NCBI GenBank assembly: GCA_016124795.1
Contig: WGNB01000039.1
Coordinates: 1-43,681 of the forward strand
DNA length: 43,681 nucleotides
Direction: 5' to 3'
Source: Rhodopseudomonas sp.
Lineage (GTDB): Bacteria > Pseudomonadota > Alphaproteobacteria > Rhizobiales > Xanthobacteraceae
Both the position numbers and the translations under genes were made by a program. Each line of letters opens with the position of its first letter. Positions within the stretch are counted from its first letter, which is position 1. Shown one piece after another: positions 1 to 10,591 of the stretch. The notes beneath the pieces were generated by a model, which was given only the letters and a program-made list of their open reading frames with translations, ran no database searches and was not told where the DNA came from.

Positions 1-114
1 CCGCCGATGAGGTTGTTGCGTCGCATCTCCGACACCCTCGACCGGCCACCGCTCCCCGCCCCGCGTCTGACGACGCTGATCAAACGCCCCTCGGTAACGG
101 GACGGGATGACGTG

Positions 115-143
115 CTTATAGTCCTAATTAGGAATGTTGTCAA
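115..143 (-). promoter_or_regulatory. Leftward sigma-70-type promoter with palindromic operator in the spacer
   Basis: On the minus strand an exact TTGACA (143-138) is followed after 17 bp by TATAAG (120-115), one mismatch from the -10 consensus. The spacer contains the perfect 12-bp palindrome TCCTAATTAGGA (122-133). A dyad between -35 and -10 is a classic repressor position, so the off-window gene to the left is probably strongly expressed and repressed by a dimeric regulator, perhaps its own product. The regulator family is not known. Confidence 0.7.
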
Positions 144-158
144 GAGGCTTAATTCGCC

Positions 159-436
159 GTCATTCCGGACAGCCGCGCTGTCATGCCCGCACCCGCCTGC
201 GCGGGTGCAGGCTCCAGCGGGCACCCAGTAAACGCAGGACTTCATCATAAGGCGATGCCGGGATTACTGGATCCCCGCCTTCGCGGGGATGACCGGAAAC
301 TAGAGCTGTCATTCCGAGCGCGCTGTAAGCACGAACCCGGAATCCAGCGGCGCATGAAAACGAGAGACAAGAGCCAGTTGGCGCATGAGGTCTTATCTGG
401 ATTCCGGGTTCGCGCTAACGCGCGCCCCGGAATGAC
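159..436. repeat. Cluster of dispersed palindromic repeats
   Basis: Several units are visible: a GTCATTCCGG half-unit at 159-168; a hairpin GCACCCG/CGGGTGC at 189-208; a CTGGATCCCCGCC...GGGGATGACCGG unit at 267-295; a complete GTCATTCCG...CCGGAATCCAG unit at 308-347; and a complete inverted unit CTGGATTCCGGG...CCCCGGAATGAC at 397-436. The last two face each other around about 50 bp. Such units are common between genes in Rhizobiales and resemble REP-like elements. The unit length of about 40 bp and the inner dyad suggest hairpins in DNA or RNA. Confidence 0.8.
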
Positions 437-476
437 CGGATGATGGCACGCCCGCCGTTGTCATGCCCGTGGCCCG

Positions 477-2974
<2,498 letters not shown>

Positions 2975-2982
2975 TGCCGCGT

Positions 2983-3024
2983 CTGGATTCCGTGTTGCGG
3001 TCTTGGGCCAGCCCCCGGAATGAC
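2983..3024. repeat. Palindromic repeat unit, right flank of the GIY-YIG gene
   Basis: CTGGATTCCGTGTT at the left and CCCCCGGAATGAC at the right. It is the inverted counterpart of the unit at 2629-2672, so the pair forms inverted terminal sequences around the GIY-YIG gene. The first arm carries a mismatch (CCGTG instead of CCGGG). Confidence 0.8.
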
Positions 3025-3033
3025 AAGCTTATC

Positions 3034-3134
3034 GTCATTCCGGACGCCGCGTAGCGGCGATCCGGAATCCAGATGCAATTACCGGGCACGCCGCCGGATT
3101 CCGGGTTCGCGCCTGCGGCGCGCCCCGGAATGAC
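3034..3134. repeat. Two further facing palindromic repeat units
   Basis: A unit GTCATTCCGG...CCGGAATCCAG at 3034-3072 with inner dyad GCCGC/GCGGC is followed by an inverted unit CCGGATTCCGGG...CCCCGGAATGAC at 3094-3134. Together with 2983-3024 they fill most of the 297 bp between the GIY-YIG gene and the dehalogenase-like gene. The remainder (3135-3271) carries a small hairpin GGCGTT/AACGCC (3233-3250) just ahead of the next gene's start. I see no clear promoter. Confidence 0.8.
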
Positions 3135-3271
3135 AACAAGAGGCCGGCCCGGTTGCGCTCGGCGCCAAACTACCCGAATGTCAGGGACCGAACCAAGGCC
3201 GGACACCGGCCCGCACAAGAAACGTCAAAAAAGGCGTTCATCAAAACGCCGCCAAGGGAAGCGACCGCGCC

Positions 3272-5485
3272 ATGTTCATCCACGCGCCCTCGAAAGACCG
3301 TCCGTTTCATCTGGGCCGGTTCCCGCTCGATACCCTGCCGCGCGACGATTCGGTGACCAACCGCGAGGCCGCCCGGCCCGCGCTGACCGCAGCCCCGCCC
3401 CGCGCCGCACAGGACGGACCGCTGGCGCGCGCCGCCGCGCATTACCGGGACCTCTTCGCCGCCTTTATCGACGGGCCGGTGGCCGGGAAACCCGCCCCGG
3501 TGCCGGACGACCTGGTCCAGCGCGCCGCCGACATCAAGGGCGCGGCGACCTTTCTCGACGCGGCCCAGACCGGCATCTGCGCCATTCCGCCGTCGGCCTG
3601 GATCGCCGCCAGCGATCACCCGGCGCATGAAGTCGCCATCGTCATCATGGTCGAGCGACCGCGTGTGCCGGAACCCGACAACCTCGCCAGCGCATGGGTG
3701 CAGCCGGCGCGCGACGCGGTCGCCGACATGCGCGCCGCCGAAATCGCGGTCTGCGTCGCCGGCCATATCCGCGCCATGGGCTTCGCCGCGCGCGGCCATA
3801 TCGCGACCGCGAACCTGCTCGACGCCGAGCGGCTGGCCGTGCTCGCCGGCCTTGCCGTGCGTGACGACGACGGCGGCATCGTCAATCCCTACCTCGGCCG
3901 CGACTTCGCACTCGCCGTGGTCTCGACCGACTACGTGCTGAGCCTCGACAAGCCGCTGCATCGCGACGCGCTGAACGCCAAGGGCCTGCGCTATTGGCTC
4001 GGCATCAACGGCGCGCAGTCCGGCCGCGAACGCAACCGGCAGCGCAAACGCGCCTCGCATCTCAGCCGCTTCCCGATGGAGACGGTCAAGCGCGTCAAGC
4101 GTCCGACCACGCTGATCCTCGACGACGAAGTGCCGCGCGTGCCCAAACGCGCCGCCTTCTTCCAGCGCGCGCTGCATAACGACCTCGGCGACAAGGCCAA
4201 GACCGAACGCACGCGCTTTGCCTTCAAGACGCCGTTGTCCTTCTCGATGTTGCAGGTGATCCGGTCGCTGGTGCCGTTCCAGAACGGGCCGGTCGCGACC
4301 GCGGCCGATGCGGGGCGCCATCGCGCCCGCTATCTGAACCAGGCCGCCAATGCGCGCGCGATCAAGGCACTGTCCTACGCGCTCGGATCGGACCTCACCG
4401 GCATCTGCGAAACGCCGCGTTACGCCTGGTTCTCGCACAAGGAAGACGGCAGCGAACTGAAGCCTTATCACCGCAACGCCATCGTCATGCTGATCGATCA
4501 GGGTTTCGACACCATGGAAGGCGCCTCGGGCGACGACTGGATTTCCGGTTCGCAGTCGATGCGCGGCTATCTGCGCGGCGCGGTGATCGCCGGCATCATG
4601 GGCGAGATGCTGCGCGAATTCGGCTTTTCGTCGCGGGCCCAGACCAATGCCGACTCGGACGTCCTGCATATTCCGCTGATCCTGTGGGCGGGGCTTGGCG
4701 AACTGTCGCGGATCGGCGAACTGGTGCTCAATCCGTTCGTCGGGCCGCGCTTCAAATCGGTGGTGCTGACCACCGACTTTCCGCTTGAGGCCGACCAGCC
4801 GATCGACTTCGGCTTGCAGACCTTTTGCAGCGGCTGCCTGAAATGCGCGCGCGAATGTCCCTGCGACGCGATCCCCTTCGGCGACAAGGTGATGTTCAAC
4901 GGCTACGAAATCTGGAAACCGGATGTCGAGCGTTGCACCCGCTATCGCCTGACCAACACGCGCGGCTCGGCTTGCGGCCGCTGCATGAAGACTTGCCCGA
5001 TCAACAAGGTGGTCGACGCCGACGGCGCCATCCTGACCCGCGTTGCCAGCTGGCTCGGCGTCAATGCGATGTGGCTGAAACCGATCATGGTGCCGTTCGC
5101 GACATGGTTCGACGACTGGGCCGGCAACGGCAAACGCAATCTGATCAAGAAATGGTGGCTCGACCTAGAACTGGTCAATGGCGTCGCGGTCGTGCCGAAG
5201 AACACCAATGCGCGCGATATCGATCCGGGCCGACAGGTCGATCCGGCCGCGGCGATGCAGAAGATGGCCTATTACCACGCCAGCATGATGCCGCCGCCGA
5301 ACGAGGCCGGCGCGGTGCCGGTCGACCGCAAGGCGGCGCTGGCGGCGAAAGACGTACTGGAAACCGTCGACGGCGCCCGCGCCCGGCATGCGGCGGGCGG
5401 ACCGAAGCCGGCACATTACATCCCGACGCCGGCGGTGGCTGCCGCAGACATCGACAAGGCGGCCGCGAAAAGTCCGTACAGCTAG
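3272..5485 (+). CDS. Reductive-dehalogenase-like cobalamin/4Fe-4S protein, cytoplasmic type
   Basis: A 737-residue protein. The C-terminal half matches the RdhA/QueG-type fold: AGLGELSRIGELVLNPFVGP (~473-492), then TDFPLEADQPIDFG, then two ferredoxin motifs C519-x2-C522-x2-C525-x3-C529-P and C555-x12-C568-x2-C571-x3-C575-P. These would bind two 4Fe-4S clusters feeding a corrinoid. Residues ~88-230 are a degenerate copy of ~365-512: TGIC..P..AW, IR-x-MGF-x-AR versus LREFGFSSR, and NPYLGRDF...TDY.L..DKP versus NPFVGPRF...TDF.L..DQP. An N-terminal inactive copy of the corrinoid domain is known from the catabolic enzyme NpRdhA. Tyr433 occupies the place of the catalytic Tyr in RdhA by spacing (inference). 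There is no TAT or Sec signal and no adjacent RdhB-like anchor gene, so a respiratory role is unlikely. I also see no C-terminal flavin/2Fe-2S reductase domain; the tail is ~150 residues of unassigned sequence ending Ala/Pro-rich. The substrate is unknown. It need not be a halogenated compound. Confidence 0.85.
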   Translation: MFIHAPSKDRPFHLGRFPLDTLPRDDSVTNREAARPALTAAPPRAAQDGPLARAAAHYRDLFAAFIDGPVAGKPAPVPDDLVQRAADIKGAATFLDAAQTGICAIPPSAWIAASDHPAHEVAIVIMVERPRVPEPDNLASAWVQPARDAVADMRAAEIAVCVAGHIRAMGFAARGHIATANLLDAERLAVLAGLAVRDDDGGIVNPYLGRDFALAVVSTDYVLSLDKPLHRDALNAKGLRYWLGINGAQSGRERNRQRKRASHLSRFPMETVKRVKRPTTLILDDEVPRVPKRAAFFQRALHNDLGDKAKTERTRFAFKTPLSFSMLQVIRSLVPFQNGPVATAADAGRHRARYLNQAANARAIKALSYALGSDLTGICETPRYAWFSHKEDGSELKPYHRNAIVMLIDQGFDTMEGASGDDWISGSQSMRGYLRGAVIAGIMGEMLREFGFSSRAQTNADSDVLHIPLILWAGLGELSRIGELVLNPFVGPRFKSVVLTTDFPLEADQPIDFGLQTFCSGCLKCARECPCDAIPFGDKVMFNGYEIWKPDVERCTRYRLTNTRGSACGRCMKTCPINKVVDADGAILTRVASWLGVNAMWLKPIMVPFATWFDDWAGNGKRNLIKKWWLDLELVNGVAVVPKNTNARDIDPGRQVDPAAAMQKMAYYHASMMPPPNEAGAVPVDRKAALAAKDVLETVDGARARHAAGGPKPAHYIPTPAVAAADIDKAAAKSPYS

Positions 5486-5490
5486 GGCTC

Positions 5491-5559
5491 GTCATTACGA
5501 ACGCTGCACAGCGGCGATCCGGAATCCGGCCTCCGGCCTCCGGCCGACGCCGGAATGAC
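5491..5559. repeat. Compound palindromic repeat between convergent genes
   Basis: GTCATTACGAACGC...GGCGATCCGGAATCC is followed by a CCGGCCT tandem (GGCCTCC repeated) and ends CCGGAATGAC. It fills the gap between the stops of the dehalogenase-like gene (+) and recN (-). It probably acts as the shared 3' hairpin, since no U-run terminator is visible here. Confidence 0.75.
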
Positions 5560-5561
5560 GA

Positions 5562-7232
5562 CTAGCTCGCCTGTTTGATCAGGCGTTCGGCGGCGGCGCG
5601 GGCCTCGTTGGTGATCTCGGCGCCGGCCAGCATCCGCGCGATTTCCTCGCGGCGATGGTCCTCGGCGACTTCGACCACGCGCGTCGCCACGCGCGCGCCC
5701 TTGTCGAGCGCGTCTTTCGAAATCACGTAATGCCGATAAGCACGCGCCGCGACCTGCGGCGCATGGGTCACCGCCAGCACTTGCACGTTATGGCCAAGCC
5801 GCGCCAGCCGCATGCCGATGGCATCGGCCACCGCGCCGCCGACGCCGGTATCGATTTCGTCGAACACAAGCGTCGGCGCCGAACCGCGATCGGCCAGCAC
5901 CACTTTCAACGCCAGCAGGAACCGCGCCAATTCGCCGCCCGAGGCGATCTTCATCATCGGGCCGGGCTTGGTGCCCGGGTTGGTCTGCACCCAGAACTCG
6001 ACACGGTCGATGCCATTGGCGCCGGCCGTGTCGGGATTGCTGTCGATCTCGGTCGAGAACCGCGCACGCTCCAGCTTGAGCGGCGCCAGTTCACCATTGA
6101 CCGCCTTGTCGAGCGCCGCCGCCGTTTTGAGCCGCGCCTTCGACAGCGCATTGGCAGCCGCCACGTAATCGGCCTTGGCCTTGGCGGCGGCTTCGAGCAA
6201 AGCCTTGAGCTTCTCCTCGCCGGCATCGATCAGCGCGATATCGTTATTGTACTTCTGCGCCAGCGCGGCGAGATCGTCGACCTGAACATTATACTTGCGG
6301 GCCGCCGCGCGCAGCGCGAACAGACGTTCCTCGTTCTGCTCCAGCTCGACCGGATCGAAATCGGCGGCGCGCAACGCCGCTTCGAGATGGTTGCGGGTCT
6401 CGTCGAGCGCGTTGAGCGCGGCATCGAGCGCCTTGACCGAAGGCTCGACCAGCGCCGGCGCCTGCGTCGCCCGCCGTTCCAGCCGGCGCACGATCTGCGC
6501 CAGACCGGGGATCGCGGATTTGCCGCCGGCAATCGCGTCATAGGCGTCGCGCAGATCCTCGGCGACCTTTTCCGATTGCATCATCACGCCGCGCCGTGTG
6601 GCGAGCGCGGTTTCCTCGCCGGGCTGCGGCGCCAGCTTGCTCAATTCCTCGACGGCGTGGCGCAGCCATTCGGCTTCACGCTGGGCGCGTTCGATCTCGG
6701 CGCGATGTTCGTCGGCGGCTTCCTGGGTGGCGCGGCGCGCCTCCCACAGGCTTTCGACCTTGTCCGCGTCGGCTTCCAGACCGCCGAAAGCATCGAGCAG
6801 ACGGCGATGGGTCGCGGCATCGACCAGCGCGCGATCGTCATGCTGGCCGTGAATTTCGACCAGCAGCGAGCCGAGTTGTTTCAAAACCTGAACGCTGACC
6901 GGCTGGTCGTTGACGAAAGCCCGGGTGCGGCCATCGGCCAATTGCACGCGGCGCAGGATCAGATCGTCCTCGGCGGCGATGTCGTTTGCTTTCAACAGCG
7001 CACGCACCGGATGGCGCGGCCCGACCTCGAACACCGCCGTGACCTGCCCCTGATCCTGACCCTGACGCACCAGCGTCTGGTCGCCGCGTCCACCCAAAGC
7101 CAGCGCGAAGGAGTCGAGCAGGATCGATTTGCCGGCGCCGGTCTCGCCGGTCAGCACGGCCAGATGATCGGCGAAATCGATATCGAGCCGGTCGATCAGG
7201 ACAATGTCGCGGATCGAAAGTCGGGAAAGCAT
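5562..7232 (-). CDS. recN: DNA repair protein RecN
   Basis: SMC-like ATPase of 556 residues that acts at double-strand breaks and holds DNA ends together. Walker A is GETGAGKS (29-36). A long helical middle (~150-370, rich in Ala/Glu/Arg) is the coiled-coil arm. The C-terminal half holds the ABC signature region SGGELARFLLALK and Walker B TLVFDEIDTGVGG, followed by VLAVTHAPQVAA. The start at 7232 gives MLSRLSIRDIVLID, the usual RecN N-terminus, with AGG a few nt upstream. Relatives often have lpxC-bamD-recN-ligA in a row. Here a symporter gene separates bamD from recN, and two other genes separate recN from ligA. Confidence 0.96.
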   Translation of the reverse strand: MLSRLSIRDIVLIDRLDIDFADHLAVLTGETGAGKSILLDSFALALGGRGDQTLVRQGQDQGQVTAVFEVGPRHPVRALLKANDIAAEDDLILRRVQLADGRTRAFVNDQPVSVQVLKQLGSLLVEIHGQHDDRALVDAATHRRLLDAFGGLEADADKVESLWEARRATQEAADEHRAEIERAQREAEWLRHAVEELSKLAPQPGEETALATRRGVMMQSEKVAEDLRDAYDAIAGGKSAIPGLAQIVRRLERRATQAPALVEPSVKALDAALNALDETRNHLEAALRAADFDPVELEQNEERLFALRAAARKYNVQVDDLAALAQKYNNDIALIDAGEEKLKALLEAAAKAKADYVAAANALSKARLKTAAALDKAVNGELAPLKLERARFSTEIDSNPDTAGANGIDRVEFWVQTNPGTKPGPMMKIASGGELARFLLALKVVLADRGSAPTLVFDEIDTGVGGAVADAIGMRLARLGHNVQVLAVTHAPQVAARAYRHYVISKDALDKGARVATRVVEVAEDHRREEIARMLAGAEITNEARAAAERLIKQAS

Positions 7233-7464
7233 GAAACCTATCCTGACGCCATTCTTGCGACGGCCCCGGGGCCGTCGTCACCCGAGAATCGGGACCATCC
7301 AGATAACACTGCGATGGCCGATTCTCACAGGGGAGCGGTGGCGACCGCCGCCCGAAGGCAATGTCGTAGCGCGCCGGTATTTGGCAAGGGGGGATCGCGC
7401 CGGGACCGCCGGCCAAGCCGCGCGGCACGGATTAACATCATGAAATCCCGAACAAATTCTGCCG

Positions 7465-9054
7465 CTAACGGAACGCCCAGATCAGCCCGGCGACCAGCGC
7501 GACGATGACCGCCGCCTGCCAGCGGAAATCGCTCCAGACCCCTGCTCCGGATGGCGCGCCGCCGCGCCCGCCGTCGCCGCGCCGCCACAACTGGGCTTCG
7601 ACCTGTTCCGGCGGCGGCGGCGCACCCGCCAGGCTGACCCCGACAGCCACCAGCGCGCACAGGCCGGTGGTGAGGCCGGCGACAATCGTGAAATGCGGCA
7701 GGCCATCGGCGATGCCCTGCCCCTGCGCCCAGATTTTCCAGGCCAGAATGACGACGCCGAGACCGTGGCCGAACACCAGGCTGGCGATCGCGCCGGCCGT
7801 CGTCATGCGCGGCCAGAACAGCGCCAGCACGAAGATCGCCGCGATCGGCGGCACCGCGTAGGAAAACACCTGCTGGATGTAATTGAACAGGCCGGGGAAA
7901 TCGCGAATGACCAAAGGCCAGAAGGCGGCGATCAGAATGAAGAACGCGGTCGCCAGCCGGCCATAGAAGATGACACGCTTCGGCTCCCAGCCGCGCTCCT
8001 CGACCTTGACGAAATCATACATCACCAAGGTCGACGCCGAATTGAGCGTCGAATCGATGGTCGACATGATCGCGGCGATGACGCCGGCCAGCACCAGCCC
8101 GGTGAGACCGGCGGGCAGGAAATGCACGATCATCGCCGGAAACACCTGATCGCCGTTATCGAGATGCGGCAGCAGCGAATAGGCAAAGGCGCCCGGCAGC
8201 GCCATCAGGAACAAGGGCAGCAGCTTCAACGCCGCCGCCAGCATCGCGCCCCAGCGCGCCTCACCGAGCGAGCGCGCGCCCAGCACGCGCTGCATGATGT
8301 ACTGGTTGGTGCCCCAATAGAAGAAGCCGAGCACCGGCAGGCCGATGATGACGCCGAGCCAGGGCAGTTGCGGATCGTCGAGCGGGCGCACCATCGACAG
8401 CTTGTCGGCCGGCAACGAGGCCACCGCCTGCGCCCAGGAAAAGTCGAACCGCGCGAAGACCTCGTAAGCGATCACGCCGGTGCCGACCAGGAGCACAATA
8501 GCCTGCACCACGTCGGTATAGACCACCGCGCGCAAACCTCCGGCGGCGGTGTAAAGCCCGGCGAAAGCCGCCAGCGCGATGCAGGCCGGCAGGAACGGCA
8601 CGCCGGGCATCAGAATCTGGATCACCAGCACACCGGCATAAACGCTGCCGGCGGTGTCGACGAAGATCGACAGAAAGATCGTCAGCGCCGACACATATTT
8701 GCAGACGAAAGACCCGAAGCGCTTTTCGAGATATTCCGGAATGGTGGTGATGCGCACGCGCAGGAACACCGGAATCGTGAACAACGCCATGAACACCAGG
8801 ATCAACGCCGCCATCAATTCGTAATGCGCGACGCTGATGCCGCTCTTATAGGCCGCGCCGGCAACGCCGATGATCGTGGTCGACGAGATGTTCGAGGCGA
8901 ACAGCGATAGCCCAACGGCGACAAAGCCGAGGCTGCGGCCGGCCAGAAACAGCTCCTGTCCCGACGTCACCTTGGCGGTGACCGCCGCGCCGATGGCCAG
9001 CACGACGACCAGATAAACAACGATGACGGTCCAATCGATTGCGTTCAGCGCCAC
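7465..9054 (-). CDS. Sodium:solute symporter, SGLT-like (SSS/SLC5 family)
   Basis: Inner-membrane Na+-coupled transporter of 529 residues with about 14 hydrophobic segments, the first being WTVIVVYLVVVLAIGAAVTA. SSS-family features include ELFLAGRSLGFVAVGLSLFASNISS (first core helix with its unwound centre), TIPEYLEKRFG, and YWGTNQYIMQRVLGA. The last closely resembles the corresponding part of the sugar transporter vSGLT, so a sugar or polyol is the likeliest substrate (inference). I place the start at GTG 9054 because AAGGAG (9062-9067) lies 7 nt upstream; the same frame runs open to 9162 but that extension is not hydrophobic. It lies between bamD and recN but is separated from bamD by a terminator, so it is probably its own unit with recN behind it. 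Confidence 0.9.
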   Translation of the reverse strand: MALNAIDWTVIVVYLVVVLAIGAAVTAKVTSGQELFLAGRSLGFVAVGLSLFASNISSTTIIGVAGAAYKSGISVAHYELMAALILVFMALFTIPVFLRVRITTIPEYLEKRFGSFVCKYVSALTIFLSIFVDTAGSVYAGVLVIQILMPGVPFLPACIALAAFAGLYTAAGGLRAVVYTDVVQAIVLLVGTGVIAYEVFARFDFSWAQAVASLPADKLSMVRPLDDPQLPWLGVIIGLPVLGFFYWGTNQYIMQRVLGARSLGEARWGAMLAAALKLLPLFLMALPGAFAYSLLPHLDNGDQVFPAMIVHFLPAGLTGLVLAGVIAAIMSTIDSTLNSASTLVMYDFVKVEERGWEPKRVIFYGRLATAFFILIAAFWPLVIRDFPGLFNYIQQVFSYAVPPIAAIFVLALFWPRMTTAGAIASLVFGHGLGVVILAWKIWAQGQGIADGLPHFTIVAGLTTGLCALVAVGVSLAGAPPPPEQVEAQLWRRGDGGRGGAPSGAGVWSDFRWQAAVIVALVAGLIWAFR

Positions 9055-9347
9055 GGCCGGGCTCCTTCCAGTCTCGCAGCCCCGGACTAATATCGCGCGA
9101 ACCGCATGACGCGGTGTCGGTCGCGATCCGGCTGACGGAGCTGCGCTTCGGCAAGGCGGCAAAGGCCTTGCGGGATCGGGCCTGCGCGTTTCCCGGATGG
9201 GCCTCGGAAACGCCTGTGCGGCCGCGTTAAAAGGACTTACGGCCTCACGGTCTCATGGCGAGAACCCGATGGCCGGTGCGAAAACGGGCGGCATGGCCCG
9301 CTGAAAAAGTCGTCGCATTCGACAGACCAACAAAGTGTAGCCAATGC
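9055..9347. other. Intergenic region between bamD and the symporter
   Basis: No gene is seen. It carries the ribosome binding site of the symporter (AAGGAG at 9067-9062, minus strand) and must hold the symporter promoter, but I could not pick a convincing -35/-10 pair. The bamD terminator follows at 9348-9376. Confidence 0.5.
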
Positions 9348-9376
9348 AAAAAGGCGGCTCAACCCGAGCCGCCTTT
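9348..9376 (-). terminator. Bidirectional rho-independent terminator after bamD
   Basis: Stem GGCGGCTC (9353-9360), loop AACCC, stem GAGCCGCC (9366-9373). It is followed by TTTT on the plus strand and by TTTTT on the minus strand. It lies about 35 nt past the bamD stop and separates bamD from the symporter gene. Confidence 0.88.
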
Positions 9377-9408
9377 TAAAATCCCGGTCAGTTCTTGCCC
9401 GCCTTCGG

Positions 9409-10344
9409 TCAGCCCAGACCGATCTTCTTGAAGGCCTTGGAGATCCACGAGCCCTTGTTCTCGCTCGGCTCGACGCCGCCGCTCTTCACCAGCGTATAAG
9501 CGTGCTGATACCATTTGCTGTCGGGGAAATTGTGGCCGAGCACGGCGGCGGCGGTCTGCGCCTCTTCGACGATGCCGAGCGACATGTAAGCTTCGGTCAG
9601 TCGTTCCAACGCTTCTTCGACGTGACGCGTCGTCTGATACTGCGTCACCACGACCTTGAAGCGGTTGATCGCGCCGGTGTAGTCCTTCTTTTGCAGATAA
9701 TAACGGCCGATCTGCATTTCCTTGCCGGCGAGCTGGTCGCGCACGACCTCGATCTTCTGCTTGGCGCTGATCGCATATTCGCTGGTCGGATATTTGCGCG
9801 ACACTTCCTCAAGCGCGGCCAGCGCCTTGTTGGTGCGGCTCTGGTCGCGGGTGATATCCGGGATTTCGTCGAAATAGGACGCGCCGATCAGATATTGCGC
9901 ATAGGCCGCGTCCGGGCTGCCGGGATGCAGCGCGATGTAGCGCTTGGCCGCGGTGACGCATTCCTCGTAGGAGCCAGCGGTGTAATAGGAATAAGCCGAC
10001 ATGATGAGCGATTTGCGCGCCCATTCCGAATAAGGATGCTGGCGGTCGACTTCCTCGAATTTCTTGACCGCCGCGGTCGCGTCCTTCTTGGTGTTGAGAA
10101 GGTAGAGGCCCTCGTTATAGAGCCGGTCGGCCGGCTCATCCGGCGGCATGTCGTCCTTGTTGAACCAGCTCGAACAGGCTCCGAGGCTGGTCGCCAGCAA
10201 CAACACGGCGACGCCGAAGACGGCGGTCTGGCCAAAAGACCGACGGCGCCGGGCGACGGTGCGCGACGCCAACGGCGTCCGATCCGCCTCGACGGCGGCG
10301 GCACTGTCGTTCGGCACGTTCATGGGCGAAAGCTGCTTCTGCAC
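9409..10344 (-). CDS. bamD: Outer-membrane assembly lipoprotein BamD
   Basis: Lipoprotein subunit of the BAM complex that folds beta-barrel proteins into the outer membrane; it acts at the periplasmic face. The N-terminus has a basic stretch (RTVARRRRS), a hydrophobic segment AVFGVAVLLLATSLGACSS and a lipobox LGAC. After it come TPR-like repeats: DRLYNEGLYLLNTKKDATAA, EWARKSLIMSAYSYYTAGSY, PDAAYAQYLIGASYFDEIPD and GRYYLQKKDYTGAINRFKVV. The start is uncertain. I prefer GTG 10344 (311 residues), which has AAGGGG 4-5 nt upstream; the alternative is ATG 10323. A longer frame to 10398 has no ribosome binding site. It follows lpxC on the same strand, as in many relatives. Confidence 0.93.
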   Translation of the reverse strand: MQKQLSPMNVPNDSAAAVEADRTPLASRTVARRRRSFGQTAVFGVAVLLLATSLGACSSWFNKDDMPPDEPADRLYNEGLYLLNTKKDATAAVKKFEEVDRQHPYSEWARKSLIMSAYSYYTAGSYEECVTAAKRYIALHPGSPDAAYAQYLIGASYFDEIPDITRDQSRTNKALAALEEVSRKYPTSEYAISAKQKIEVVRDQLAGKEMQIGRYYLQKKDYTGAINRFKVVVTQYQTTRHVEEALERLTEAYMSLGIVEEAQTAAAVLGHNFPDSKWYQHAYTLVKSGGVEPSENKGSWISKAFKKIGLG

Positions 10345-10591
10345 GATACCCCTTCGCACGCAACACATGCCCCGCAACACATGCATCCGTGTCCGCATTG
10401 ATCCAATAAAGACCGGCCTGGCAGCCGACCTTCGAGCCCGCCGATTTAAACGGAAAAGTGCGGGTCCACCAAGCGATTAGGCTGACATTCAGCCCGGATT
10501 AAGGCGAAGCGTTAAGACCTGTGACGGACCCAAGGCGGATTGGCCCCCGCAAGAGGCCCGATCCACGGATGACCGGCATCACCGCCGAATG

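Larger units (their letters stand above)
1..476. other. Intergenic region with repeats and a leftward promoter; no complete gene
   Basis: I see no convincing complete gene here. Positions 115-143 hold a strong promoter reading to the left (separate entry). Positions 159-436 are filled by several palindromic repeat units (separate entry). A leftward gene could begin at the ATG at 26 (minus strand, reading M-R-R-N-N-L-I-G), but only nine codons lie in the window, so nothing can be said about its product. Two short open frames on the plus strand (7-231 and 183-443) consist largely of repeat sequence and are not supported as genes. Confidence 0.6.

Noticed and set aside
7-443. Two short plus-strand frames near the left edge
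   Set aside because: Their sequence is mostly the dispersed palindromes; they have no ribosome binding sites or family similarity.
3170-4669. Long minus-strand frame opposite the dehalogenase-like gene
   Set aside because: The plus frame shows two 4Fe-4S motifs and an internal domain duplication; the minus frame has no recognisable motif and is a shadow.
5655-7508. 617-codon plus-strand frame opposite recN
   Set aside because: RecN motifs (Walker A, Walker B) are all on the minus strand; the plus frame is a compositional shadow.
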